Positions 42,512 through 50,622 of a stretch of 64,000 nucleotides of DNA are shown here, piece after piece. Each line of letters begins with the position of its first letter. The stretch's first letter is position 1. Origin of the DNA: Bacteriovorax stolpii (GTDB lineage Bacteria > Bdellovibrionota > Bacteriovoracia > Bacteriovoracales > Bacteriovoracaceae); assembly GCA_945883845.1 (NCBI GenBank), contig CAMCYI010000002.1, forward strand, positions 1 through 64,000. Direction: 5' to 3'. The translations under genes and the position numbers were made by a program. Below the pieces are notes generated by a model, which saw only the letters and a program-made list of their open reading frames with translations, searched no databases and had not been told where the DNA came from.

Positions 42512-43312
42512 TTATTCTCTGCTGACTGATTCCTCACATTCTTTGGTAAGTTTTGTGCGGAGTTTTATTTCTTCATCAATTTCCTGCGTGTAAGGAACGA
42601 AATGACTGTCGGGCAGGTCATTGTATTCAAACTTCGTTTCACCTGTACGGTATCTGTAAGTTTCTGTTCCACCAAACTGAGAGTTAGAATCCACAATTTT
42701 AAGTTCATATCCGTCGAAAGCTTTCTCGATCCCGACGACCAGCCAGGCATGGGCCACAACACTTGGCATCTGCAACATCTGATACACAACCTCACCCTTC
42801 TTAACGCGGTCGTAGAGGTCATTCATTCGTGTTTCAAGTTCTTCTGCTGATATAGCGGAATTTCCCTTGAGGCCGGTGATCCACTTGAATTTGAGGACAC
42901 CGTCTGATCTTTGCCACTCAGTCAGTTCGTGCAGAATTTCTCTGCCGTATGAAAGAGAAAAATCGTAGAGGTTTTTGTATCCCGGAACAACCACAACGCT
43001 CTTACGTTTTCTGAAATTCTCTATAATTTTTTTCGCTTCATCATCTGTTGGTCTTGGAAGAGAAGGCTCGAAGACACCAAGGTAAGCCGCCGCACGGGTA
43101 AAGCGTGAGTGCCACCAGCAAACTCCACCATTAAGAAATCCGCCCTGATTGTAGAATGAAAGTTGATTCAGGCGACTGGAAACATGTCTTTGCATGGAGT
43201 CGGTTGATATGAGTCTGCTCTTACAAAATTGCTTTTTAGCAGGTGTTTTTTCCTGTGCTTGTGCCCAAGACAAAGCAGGGAGAAGCAATATGCCAAAAAT
43301 GAGGGACTTCAT
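42512..43312 (-). CDS. Secreted papain-like cysteine protease candidate
   Basis: This protein of ~266 residues has a signal peptide (MKSLIFGILLLPALSWAQA), starting at 43312 (AAGGAG site). The papain triad order is visible: Cys65 in NGGVCWWHSRFTRAA (compare CGSCWAFS), His188 in SVVAHAWLVVGI (compare NHAVLAVGYG), and Asn210 or Asp208 in KIVDSNSQFG. No long propeptide is evident. Function and family are inferred from this motif order only. Confidence 0.65.
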   Translation of the reverse strand: MKSLIFGILLLPALSWAQAQEKTPAKKQFCKSRLISTDSMQRHVSSRLNQLSFYNQGGFLNGGVCWWHSRFTRAAAYLGVFEPSLPRPTDDEAKKIIENFRKRKSVVVVPGYKNLYDFSLSYGREILHELTEWQRSDGVLKFKWITGLKGNSAISAEELETRMNDLYDRVKKGEVVYQMLQMPSVVAHAWLVVGIEKAFDGYELKIVDSNSQFGGTETYRYRTGETKFEYNDLPDSHFVPYTQEIDEEIKLRTKLTKECEESVSRE

Positions 43313-43404
43313 GAAGACTCCTTGTCCTGACACTATCTCAGGAAAAAGTCGTCTCATGGTTCAAAGGCCCCAAGATTACATGAAGTGAATAATTTTTAGA
43401 CAGT

Positions 43405-43884
43405 CTAAGGTAATTTGCTGATTTCTTTCTGAATATCTTCAGGTTTATCGGTCGGCGCAAATCTTTTAACGACTTCACCATTTCTATCGACGAGAAACTT
43501 CGTGAAGTTCCATTTGATCATCTCAGTTCCTAGAAAACCTGGTTTTTCGCCTTTAAGGAATTGGTATAGGGGAGCGGCATCGGATCCATTGACATCAACT
43601 TTAGCAAACATAGGAAAACTTACGTCATAAGTAAGGGAGCAGAAATTTTTAATCTCTGCTTCATCGCCTGGTTCCTGCTTTCCGAACTGATTACAAGGGA
43701 AGCCGAGAACTTCAGCTTTACCAGAGAGTTCTTTGTGAAGCTTTTCAAGGCCTTCGTATTGAGGAGTGAAACCGCATTTGCTCGCGACGTTAACGATCAA
43801 AAGGTATTTGCCTTTAAAGTCTGCGAGAGACTTATCCTGACCATTGATATCTTTCACCTTAAAATCATAAACTGACTGGGCCAT
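43405..43884 (-). CDS. Glutathione peroxidase-family protein
   Basis: This 159-residue thioredoxin-fold peroxidase has catalytic Cys37 in NVASKCGFTPQYEGLEKL, GFPCNQFGKQEPGDEAEI and KWNFTKFLVDRNG. Cys replaces selenocysteine, as usual in bacteria, where these enzymes often use thioredoxin. No signal peptide is seen. It is divergent from the alcohol dehydrogenase at 43935, with ~50 bp between starts. Confidence 0.94.
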   Translation of the reverse strand: MAQSVYDFKVKDINGQDKSLADFKGKYLLIVNVASKCGFTPQYEGLEKLHKELSGKAEVLGFPCNQFGKQEPGDEAEIKNFCSLTYDVSFPMFAKVDVNGSDAAPLYQFLKGEKPGFLGTEMIKWNFTKFLVDRNGEVVKRFAPTDKPEDIQKEISKLP

Positions 43885-43934
43885 GGGTATACTCCTTGCT
43901 TGTTAAAGCTTAGGGCCTCGTTTAGGATTTGAGA

Positions 43935-45083
43935 ATGCAAAATTTTGAATTTTATAATCCGACTAAAGTCGTCTTTGGTGAGGGAGAAATCCGTCGCCTC
44001 TCTGAGTTTGTCCCTAAGGCAAAAATCCTTCTTCTCTACGGAGGCGGAAGTATCAAGCAAAACGGCGTCTACGAACAGGTGAAGAATGCGCTCTATGGGC
44101 ACGAGCTCTATGAAGTTTCCGGTGTGCAGCCGAATCCGACTTACGATAAGGCCATGGAAGCGGTGGAACTTATCCGACGCGAAAAAATTGAATTTATCCT
44201 CGCTGTCGGCGGCGGCTCCGTGATTGATTCAGCGAAATTTATATCACTCGCCGTCCCATACAAGGGTGAGCCATGGAACATCCTCACAAATCACGAGCAG
44301 GTATACGCAGAGGCCATTCCCTTTGGCTGCGTGCTGACTTTACCGGCCACTGGATCTGAAATGAATTGCTGGTTTGTGCTTTCACGTGGTGACCAAAAAC
44401 TTTCTGCCGGAAGCCCGCTTCTGTTCCCTAAGTTTTCTATCCTTGATCCGAAAGCAACCTTGAGTCTTGATAGGCGTCAGATCGGAAATGGTGTTGTTGA
44501 TGCTTTCGTTCATGTGATGGAGCAGTACCTTACATACCCAAACAATGCGCCTCTTCAAGATCGCTTTGCAGAATCCATTCTTTCCACTCTCATGGAAGAA
44601 GGTCCGAAGACTTTGATGAAGCCAACGGAATATGAACCGCGGGCAAACCACATGTGGTCAGCTACAATGGCACTCTCTGGTGTAATCGGCGCAGGTATGC
44701 CTTTTGATCTTGCCACTCATGCTATCGGTCACGAGTTAACGGCATTGTATGGAATTGATCACGCCCGCACACTCGCTTTGATTTTTCCGGCCGTCATGTG
44801 GGTCATGCGTGAAGAGAAACGTGAAAAAATTAATCAGTATGCGGAACGTGTTCTAAAATTAAAAGGCTCAGACCAGGAATTACTCCAGGGTTCAATTCGT
44901 AAAACAGTGACGTTCTTTGAAACGATGGGACTGCCGACAAAACTGTCTGCATATCAGATCAAGGAGGACGTGATTGAAAAAGTGATTAAGCGCTTCGAAG
45001 AACGTGGGATTACTTTGCTAGGTGAACGCCAGCAAGTGACGATGAATAAAGTTCGCGAAATCCTGCGGGTGGCCCTTCAGTGA
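43935..45083 (+). CDS. Iron-containing (YqhD-type) alcohol dehydrogenase
   Basis: This 382-residue enzyme matches YqhD: NPTKVVFGEGEIRRLSE, LAVGGGSVIDSAKFI (cofactor loop), CVLTLPATGSEMN and a metal-site block HAIGHELTALYGIDHART. It would reduce aldehydes with NADPH, protecting from lipid-peroxidation products. ATG 43935 is preferred to TTG 43929 because an AGGA site lies 7 bp upstream. It overlaps the DTW gene by 4 bp. Confidence 0.93.
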   Translation: MQNFEFYNPTKVVFGEGEIRRLSEFVPKAKILLLYGGGSIKQNGVYEQVKNALYGHELYEVSGVQPNPTYDKAMEAVELIRREKIEFILAVGGGSVIDSAKFISLAVPYKGEPWNILTNHEQVYAEAIPFGCVLTLPATGSEMNCWFVLSRGDQKLSAGSPLLFPKFSILDPKATLSLDRRQIGNGVVDAFVHVMEQYLTYPNNAPLQDRFAESILSTLMEEGPKTLMKPTEYEPRANHMWSATMALSGVIGAGMPFDLATHAIGHELTALYGIDHARTLALIFPAVMWVMREEKREKINQYAERVLKLKGSDQELLQGSIRKTVTFFETMGLPTKLSAYQIKEDVIEKVIKRFEERGITLLGERQQVTMNKVREILRVALQ

Positions 45084-45706
45084 CACAAAAAAGATCCGGT
45101 AAAGGTCGCTGTTCTGCCTGTCGGTTGAATAACAATCTATGTCTATGCGACAAAATCGCAACGATGAAACAACAATCACTGACGAAAGTCTCTCTCATCG
45201 TTCATGTGAGCGAAATTATCCTTCCATCGAATACGGCCCAGTTTGTAAAACTTATTTTGCCAGAAAGTGCTGAGCATTTTGTCCGAGGCAGAGTCGAGCA
45301 GCCATTTTCATCGGAGCCAGTACTCTCGAGACCAGGCACACCGCTGTTTCTTTATCCTCACGAAGATTCGCAGGAACTCAACGCTGATTTTCTCGCCCGA
45401 CATCCAGGTCCTTACCATCTCATTGTTCCAGACGGAAACTGGCATCAGGCCCGTCGTGTGCGAAAACGTGAGACGGCCTTTCAGTCAGTTCCTTCCGTCC
45501 GTCTTCCTCCGGGAATCCTGGGTGAGTACCAACTGAGAAAAGCACAACACCCGGAATGGGTTTCAACTTATGAGGCAACGGCCCATGCTCTCGGGATCAT
45601 TGAGGGAACAGAACTCCGCGACCGTATGATGGAGTTTTTCCGTCTTTGGGTGCGTACGACTCTTTATAATCGGACGAGTAAAGTCGAATACCTCACCCAT
45701 GGCTGA
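45080..45706 (+). CDS. DTW-domain (TapT-like) tRNA aminocarboxypropyltransferase
   Basis: This 208-residue protein has N-terminal zinc-type cysteines (RCSACRLNNNLCLCDK), YPHEDSQEL and VPDGNWHQARRV in the place of the DTW block, then STYEATAHALGIIEG. TapT/DTWD proteins add the acp group to uridine 47 of tRNA. The DTW signature here reads GNW. It starts at GTG inside the dehydrogenase end, so the two are coupled. Confidence 0.88.
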   Translation: MTQKRSGKGRCSACRLNNNLCLCDKIATMKQQSLTKVSLIVHVSEIILPSNTAQFVKLILPESAEHFVRGRVEQPFSSEPVLSRPGTPLFLYPHEDSQELNADFLARHPGPYHLIVPDGNWHQARRVRKRETAFQSVPSVRLPPGILGEYQLRKAQHPEWVSTYEATAHALGIIEGTELRDRMMEFFRLWVRTTLYNRTSKVEYLTHG

Positions 45707-45709
45707 TTC

Positions 45710-46414
45710 TTAAGCTGCAAGAATATCAATCTTCTGGTCATCGAGATGCTGCTTCAGAAGAGTCAGTGCCTCAGCATGGAGCTGACAGATCCTTCCTTCT
45801 GAGAGATTGACGATCTGGGAAATCTCGCTGAAATTCAAATCCTCAAAGTATTTGAAAGTCACAATAAGTCTCATCGTTTTCGGTAATTCATCCATCACCA
45901 CGGCCAGGGTCTTTTTCAAAGCATAGTTTTCAAACTCGGAGTGGGAGAGTGCTGCATTCGTAAAAGTCTCTCCTTCCACATACTGCTTGATCGTGTCTCC
46001 AGCTTCGTACTGCTCCATCCGAACCATATCTTTTGACTTGAACTGGAGAACGTTACTCACTTCATCAGTCGTCGGTACCCGGCCAAGTTCTTCAGTAAGA
46101 TTGGTTTTTGCTTTCTGGTAAGTCTTCTGTTTGCGACGCTCGGATCTTGTCATCCAGTCCTGTTTTCTTAATTCGTCGATGATTTCTCCACGAATACGAA
46201 ACTCTGCATAGGTCTTGAACTGGTTCTTCTTGTGGCAGTCATACTTGTTCATGGCATCGATTAAACCGATGACCCCAACCATGACGAGGTCTTCGAAATC
46301 GAGCACCTGGTGAGACTGGTAATGATAGTGGCGGGCCCAGTAGCGAATTGAGGGCATGAAATTTTTTATGATTTCCTGCCGAGAAGTATCTTGCGGACTA
46401 TTTTTTGTGCTCAC
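45710..46414 (-). CDS. FliA/sigma-28-family RNA polymerase sigma factor
   Basis: This sigma factor of ~234 residues shows region 2 (LDFEDLVMVGVIGLIDAMNKYD, FKTYAEFRIRGEIIDELR), region 3 (SVRxRRK-type RSERRKQK) and region 4 (LNFSEISQIVNLSEGRICQLHAEAL). It would transcribe flagellar and motility genes. GTG 46414 is chosen for an AAGGGGG site; an ATG exists at 46441. It converges on the DTW gene with 3 bp between. Confidence 0.9.
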   Translation of the reverse strand: MSTKNSPQDTSRQEIIKNFMPSIRYWARHYHYQSHQVLDFEDLVMVGVIGLIDAMNKYDCHKKNQFKTYAEFRIRGEIIDELRKQDWMTRSERRKQKTYQKAKTNLTEELGRVPTTDEVSNVLQFKSKDMVRMEQYEAGDTIKQYVEGETFTNAALSHSEFENYALKKTLAVVMDELPKTMRLIVTFKYFEDLNFSEISQIVNLSEGRICQLHAEALTLLKQHLDDQKIDILAA

Positions 46415-46544
46415 GGGGTGCCCCCTTAAAGGTGGACCCATTCTCGCACGGAATTGCTCGGAAACAGGAAGGGAATGAGTATTCCCGCCCTTAGAGAGTC
46501 AGCATAACTAATCGTACTTTAGGTAGTGAGAGCGTTTGCCTGAT

Positions 46545-46805
46545 TCAGTTGGCAGTCTGCTCGAGTTCCCATTCCTCGTCCACTGAAGCGGGAGCGGTTT
46601 TGAGCCACTCTGAGTATTCATCCATTTCCATGATCTCATCTCTGAAGATCACCACACGCCAGTTTGCTTGTTCTTGATCCAGGCAGATGACTTCAAAAGG
46701 ATCAAGCAACATCTCTTTAACCTCGAGAGGAAGAACGTTAAAAGCGACTTCTGCCTCGAGGCGAAGAATCTTTTTGCTTTTCATGAGGTAGTAATGTGGA
46801 TTCAT
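46545..46805 (-). CDS. Small protein of unknown function, 86 aa
   Basis: The protein is acidic and soluble, with no signal peptide. It shows a hydrophobic N-terminal half (YYLMKSKKILRLEAEVAFNV) and an acidic C-terminal tail (EMDEYSEWLKTAPASVDEE). The start at 46805 has a weak ribosome site. No motif is recognised. It sits alone between the sigma-factor gene and the sigma-54 region. Confidence 0.55.
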   Translation of the reverse strand: MNPHYYLMKSKKILRLEAEVAFNVLPLEVKEMLLDPFEVICLDQEQANWRVVIFRDEIMEMDEYSEWLKTAPASVDEEWELEQTAN

Positions 46806-47043
46806 CGATTTTACCTTCCTGGTAGTCGGTGGCGAAACCTTTCTGGTTTCTTATAAAGATGTTTTCATGATTGATCGAAGTTCACAAGTGAGAGATTGAA
46901 AATTTTTCTCACAGTTTCTTGCCACCAGGGAGAATTTTTCTCGGTTACTGAAAAGCACTCCCCAAAGTGGCCCTCACGGTTTCGTAGTGACCCTGAGTGA
47001 TTCACTAATAACTTCTAAGATCGTGTTTTCGCCGTCGGACCAG
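46806..47043. other. Intergenic upstream region of the first sigma-54 promoter
   Basis: No convincing gene is seen in this ~240 bp. It holds a short inverted repeat GTGAGA/TCTCAC (46888-46912) around an A/T-rich centre, a position suited to an enhancer-binding-protein site upstream of the RpoN promoter at 47044. This is a suggestion from location only. Confidence 0.3.
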
Positions 47044-47060
47044 ATGGCACGGTTTATGCT
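47044..47060 (+). promoter_or_regulatory. Sigma-54 promoter, first microprotein gene
   Basis: ATGGCACG-N4-ATGCT, with GG (47046-47047) and GC (47058-47059) exactly 10 bp apart. The downstream GCTTTATATATTTCCAA is shared with the second promoter at 47509, showing duplication of the promoter core. Confidence 0.75.
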
Positions 47061-47069
47061 TTATATATT

Positions 47070-47217
47070 TCCAAGAGTCCTGCTAGGAAGGTAGGAATCA
47101 GAAGTTTCAAGATGAAACTGTATATTTATAAAAGTCTCAGGGAGCTGAGCGATGGGCCTCCAGGTATGGACCTCATTTGGTTCAAGGATGAACCACCTTT
47201 TTAGACAGGAGTCGCAC
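47070..47217 (+). promoter_or_regulatory. Structured leader of the first microprotein mRNA
   Basis: The ~150-nt leader contains three perfect hairpins: AGTTTCA/TGAAACT (47103-47119), CTCAG/CTGAG (47136-47149) and TGGTTCA/TGAACCA (47178-47195). The last is followed by CCTTTTT just before the AGGAG ribosome site (47207-47211), resembling an attenuator or translation control element. Confidence 0.55.
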
Positions 47218-47307
47218 ATGGAAGCATTATTATTTGGAGGGTTGTTCATGATCTCAACGATGGCATTCTCCCTGCTTTTCCAGAGTCGCTCTTCTCGTAA
47301 AAAGTAA
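47218..47307 (+). CDS. Sigma-54-driven membrane micropeptide, 29 aa
   Basis: The ORF reads MEALLFGGLFMISTMAFSLL, then a basic tail (FQSRSSRKK): one membrane span with a positive end predicted inside. AGGAG lies 6 bp before ATG. A sigma-54 promoter and a structured leader precede it and a strong terminator follows. It resembles the peptide at 47609 in architecture. No family is recognised. Confidence 0.65.
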   Translation: MEALLFGGLFMISTMAFSLLFQSRSSRKK

Positions 47308-47346
47308 ATCTCGCATCTAGCTCCCGGTCTCCTGTTTGTGGTAAAG

Positions 47347-47376
47347 AAGGCCCCTCGGAAGAGGGGCCTTTTTTTT
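47347..47376 (+). terminator. Terminator of the first microprotein gene
   Basis: A 10-bp perfect stem AAGGCCCCTC/GAGGGGCCTT with a GGAA tetraloop is followed by a long T-run. Confidence 0.92.
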
Positions 47377-47508
47377 GTCTAGATACTGCACTTACGTTCT
47401 CCTTGGGGTGAATTTTTGGGACCACTTAGCCAGTGTCAGTCTGAAACCTTCGCCTAACTGGCACCTGTAAGATTATTGCTAAGTCTCCGTAGTTCCTGAC
47501 TGTCCCAC

Positions 47509-47526
47509 TTGGCACGAATCCTGCTT
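47509..47526 (+). promoter_or_regulatory. Sigma-54 promoter, second microprotein gene
   Basis: TTGGCACG-N4-CTGCTT has GG (47511-47512) and GC (47523-47524) exactly 10 bp apart, and is the best RpoN match here. It is followed by TTTATATGTTTCCAA, nearly identical to the first promoter. The ~100 bp between the terminator at 47376 and this site holds no gene. Confidence 0.82.
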
Positions 47527-47608
47527 TATATGTTTCCAATGAGGCGGCCAGGACGGACACCTTCAATGACAGCAGGAAGCAGGAGTCACCACACACGAAG
47601 GAGTCTGT

Positions 47609-47713
47609 ATGGAAATGTTAATGGTTATGGCAGGAATGATGACTATGATGCTTGTGAGCCTGGTTATGCATCACCGCTCGTACAAGAAAGTTGCAGTTAC
47701 AGTACAAAAATAA
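47609..47713 (+). CDS. Sigma-54-driven methionine-rich membrane micropeptide, 34 aa
   Basis: The ORF begins MEMLMVMAGMMTMMLVSLVM and ends HHRSYKKVAVTVQK. Nine of 34 residues are methionine, most on one membrane span, followed by His-His and a basic tail. AAGGAG lies 6 bp before ATG. The sigma-54 promoter at 47509 and a hairpin right after the stop frame it. Methionine-rich spans can bind copper or silver in known proteins; function here is not known. Confidence 0.68.
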   Translation: MEMLMVMAGMMTMMLVSLVMHHRSYKKVAVTVQK

Positions 47714-47735
47714 GAAGGCCCCGTATGGGGCCTTC
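47714..47735. terminator. Terminator hairpin between microprotein and lipase genes
   Basis: A 9-bp perfect stem GAAGGCCCC/GGGGCCTTC with loop GTAT. The forward T-run is weak, but on the reverse strand TTATTTTTG follows, so it may serve the convergent lipase gene at least as well. Confidence 0.75.
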
Positions 47736-47750
47736 TCTCGTTAACAGTAT

Positions 47751-48659
47751 TTAGATTTTAGATTTTTCCAACAAGAGCTTCAACAATACTTCACTCATCC
47801 GCGTCTTTAAGACACTCTGAAAAGGCAAGTTCATAACTGTCTCACCATGATCCACTGTCGGAATCGTGACATGATCTGCATCGTTAAGATGTGAGCTCGA
47901 AAGTGGAACCATGCCGTCACTGAAGTCATAGGGACCTTTGAAACGACGAATGCTCGTGCAACGTCCTCTCACGACGACCAGACAGCCTTTCCTGATGAAG
48001 TTAGCAGTCGATGTGAACACTGTGTTGGATTGATTTGCAACTCCTGCCATGAGAACCACAGGCACTTTAGCGAGGAAGCTAGCGATTGCTTCGGCATTGG
48101 CATTCAGGAATGCCTCACGATTTTTAACTTTAAGATATTCAACAGTATCCAGTGGAGCTTTTCTGAGAATCGAGGCAACAGGCGATCCATGGAATGGACT
48201 CTGGAGAAAAACCACGCCCCCCATAAGGTCCTGGTCCGCTGGGTATTTCACAAGATGTTCAAGAACCAGCAGTCCACCAAGTGAGTGAGTGATAAAAGTC
48301 GCTTTTACTTTTCGTGCGCGAAGATCATCAAAGGTTTCTTTAACTTCAGCGCGGGCCTTCTGGATGCCGAATGACGAAGGAGCGAGACGCGAAACTTTCA
48401 TTCCCATCTTCTCAAAATACGCTTTCTGAACACCGAAGTATTCCGTCGTTGCCCATGAAACATCAATAATAAAATCTTTCAGGAAAAATTCTGAGCCAAT
48501 TCCGTTAATCAGGACAAGTTCATTGCTGGCCAAAGTTCCGATTTCATCCGGAGTTAAGACCGGACCGGCCGCATCGTAGAGTGAATGGTATTGAGAAGAA
48601 AGATCTTTCGCGTGCAGGTTAAAACAAGCGAGTACCAGTAAAACAATAAAAGATTTCAT
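47751..48659 (-). CDS. Secreted lipase-like alpha/beta hydrolase
   Basis: This protein of ~302 residues has a signal peptide (MKSFIVLLVLACFNLHA) and a GAGGAGAT ribosome site. The nucleophile elbow is FITHSLGGLLVLEHL (Ser in HSLGG), with an upstream LVLINGIGSEFF oxyanion strand and LQSPFHGSPVAS. This fits triacylglycerol lipase/esterase relatives. It lies 2 bp after the glucoamylase gene, so both exported hydrolases are co-expressed. Confidence 0.85.
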   Translation of the reverse strand: MKSFIVLLVLACFNLHAKDLSSQYHSLYDAAGPVLTPDEIGTLASNELVLINGIGSEFFLKDFIIDVSWATTEYFGVQKAYFEKMGMKVSRLAPSSFGIQKARAEVKETFDDLRARKVKATFITHSLGGLLVLEHLVKYPADQDLMGGVVFLQSPFHGSPVASILRKAPLDTVEYLKVKNREAFLNANAEAIASFLAKVPVVLMAGVANQSNTVFTSTANFIRKGCLVVVRGRCTSIRRFKGPYDFSDGMVPLSSSHLNDADHVTIPTVDHGETVMNLPFQSVLKTRMSEVLLKLLLEKSKI

Positions 48660-48661
48660 GA

Positions 48662-49903
48662 CTATCTCCTCATCAGACCGCATCTCATCGAAGCAGTCAG
48701 GAAAGAATTGTGTGACCAAGTGAGCTCAATCGCTCCCTGCATAAAACCAGTGTCGCGATTAAACTGTTCAGAGAGTCCACCTTTACGATCAGAGTGAAAA
48801 AGCACTCTTTGAAACTGAGCTTCAGAGGGCCGTGTTTTTTGTCCACGGTTCTGAAGGCAATCGTATTCGGCGATCGCGAGAGTCGAGAGAAACCAGGGGT
48901 TCCCTGAGCCGTTTGTCCCATAACCATCATAGCGATCTTCCGGGTATCGACCAATGGAGACACCGAGGGCAGGATATGCCTGATTCACCGGGTAGATCTT
49001 CTGGAAAGCTGCCTTGAGAACACCCAGGTATCTCTGAACATGAGTGTCTTTTAATGAAAAGAGATTCTGGTAAGGGTAGGTGTGAAGAAGTCCGAGGAGT
49101 GGGGCCACATCGATGTTTGAGGTTTTATACCAAAGTCCATGGAGTTTATTTTTGTTGATCGTCGTTTTAATTCCGATCACTGAATCCCGGAAACCATGGT
49201 TGAGTTTATCGGCCACTTCTTCAGCAATGCGGGAATAGTAATCAGCTGCACCATGATCGGCGAACTCGCGGGCGAATTTTGCACCTTCATTCAGGGCCGC
49301 ATACTCAGCGAGGAGAGTGTAGAAATGATCTCCACGCTCTTCTTCCCAGAGATCAACACTTGGTTCCTGCCAGTGAGTCGCAGTGTACTCGAGATCTTTT
49401 TTGATCACAGAATCGGCCGGTATTGTTCCGTGATAGAGATTTTTTAAAACGTAATCTGTGTTGCCTTCTTTCATGAGAACTCGCGCGAATGTAATCATGG
49501 CAAGTGCGCGGAGAGCAGGACCATCATTTTGCGGACGTCCCCATGGACCATCGAATGCAGTACCATCAATATTAAACTTCGGTTCACCGAGGCCCGTGAG
49601 TGCCGGCGTATTCTGACGTTTTCTTTCTGATTGAACCCAGTTAAAGATCAGGATTTTAATTTTCGGATCATGAGTGATTGAGTAGAGGTCAATTAGCGAG
49701 CGCATGGTAAGAGATGTATCCCGAACCCAGTCGTAATAATAATTTGGATTTTCTCTGCTTGGACTTGCGACAACCATTCCGGTTTTCACGTCAGGCATTG
49801 TGGCGTTTTTAACAATCTTCGCAATGCTGAGTTTTAATTGTTCATTTGACGTCAGCGCGTGTGAAGAAAGTGGAAAGAGCATCATCAAAAATAGGTATTT
49901 CAT
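48662..49903 (-). CDS. Secreted GH15 glucoamylase-like enzyme
   Basis: This 413-residue protein (signal peptide MKYLFLMMLFPLSSHA) has the glucoamylase blocks: NYYYDWVRDTSLTMRS, FDGPWGRPQNDGPALRA, and VDLWEEERGDHFYTLLAEY with the catalytic Glu. The C-terminal block TGFMQGAIELTWSHNSFLTA carries a second Glu in ELTWSH, matching the GH15 general base. It would release glucose from alpha-glucans such as glycogen from prey. It is followed by the lipase. Confidence 0.9.
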   Translation of the reverse strand: MKYLFLMMLFPLSSHALTSNEQLKLSIAKIVKNATMPDVKTGMVVASPSRENPNYYYDWVRDTSLTMRSLIDLYSITHDPKIKILIFNWVQSERKRQNTPALTGLGEPKFNIDGTAFDGPWGRPQNDGPALRALAMITFARVLMKEGNTDYVLKNLYHGTIPADSVIKKDLEYTATHWQEPSVDLWEEERGDHFYTLLAEYAALNEGAKFAREFADHGAADYYSRIAEEVADKLNHGFRDSVIGIKTTINKNKLHGLWYKTSNIDVAPLLGLLHTYPYQNLFSLKDTHVQRYLGVLKAAFQKIYPVNQAYPALGVSIGRYPEDRYDGYGTNGSGNPWFLSTLAIAEYDCLQNRGQKTRPSEAQFQRVLFHSDRKGGLSEQFNRDTGFMQGAIELTWSHNSFLTASMRCGLMRR

Positions 49904-49953
49904 ATGAGCGAACCAGTATCAAAGATGATGTGGATTTGCGAATGAAAACCGGT

Positions 49954-50622
49954 CTATTGCAGCTCAGTGTCAGAGTCCGTAAGAACATCTTCGAAGAAGG
50001 CACCGAAAGTACGATTCATGGTCTCAAGATGCACCTCGAGAATCCATGCATCCGGGACGATATTCTCAGTGCATTCGGCGATCCCACCTTTAAAAAAAAT
50101 ATGGTGTGGAAAATCTCCAATTCGGTGGCCATCACTGCTCATGTTCAATCGATAACCGTAGTGAGTGGCACGGGTCTTTGCAAACTCGTAAAGTGCGACA
50201 CCTTCTGATCGGGTTTTCATCCAGTGATCACGTACTTCCTGAAAAACAAGATGTGAGCATTCGATGATCCGCTTTTGTTCGAAGATATTACCGAGAGTAA
50301 ACGTCTCACCAAAATCAGCTTCGTGTCCTTCGACAACGGGACCAATGTCGATGAAGAAAATATCTTCTTCTTTGAGAACGTAAGGATCAGATTCGTCTTT
50401 AAAATTTTTGAGAGTGTTGGAACCGAAGCGGATTTTCGGAGGATGCCACTGCTTCTGGATGGGATATTTTTTGCAGAGGTCGCGGTACAACTGGTGTGCC
50501 TCTGCTTCGGTCATTCCCGGCACGAGATGTGAGGAGAGCTCAAAAGTCAGGTCTCTCGCCACATCCCGGGCAAAGAAAAATTTTTTTCGATCAAAGTTCT
50601 CACCGAAACTTTGAATCCCCAT
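49954..50622 (-). CDS. M24-family metallopeptidase (Xaa-Pro/Met aminopeptidase fold)
   Basis: This 222-residue pita-bread fold shows metal ligands FIDIGP (Asp), ADFGETF (Asp), DGHRIGDFPHH (His), WILEVHL (Glu) and FFEDVL (Glu). The block order matches M24 peptidases but the protein is shorter than methionine aminopeptidase. Its stop overlaps yqeY's end by 1 bp, in an operon running from proB. Confidence 0.85.
   Translation of the reverse strand: MGIQSFGENFDRKKFFFARDVARDLTFELSSHLVPGMTEAEAHQLYRDLCKKYPIQKQWHPPKIRFGSNTLKNFKDESDPYVLKEEDIFFIDIGPVVEGHEADFGETFTLGNIFEQKRIIECSHLVFQEVRDHWMKTRSEGVALYEFAKTRATHYGYRLNMSSDGHRIGDFPHHIFFKGGIAECTENIVPDAWILEVHLETMNRTFGAFFEDVLTDSDTELQ

Noticed and set aside
47459..47485. 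Additional TGGCACC...TTGCT near the second sigma-54 promoter
   Set aside because: The GG-to-GC distance is 16 bp, not the required 10.
48030..48288. Two forward open frames (~80 aa each) opposite the lipase
   Set aside because: Both are internal to the lipase gene, overlap each other in different frames, and look like composition shadows.
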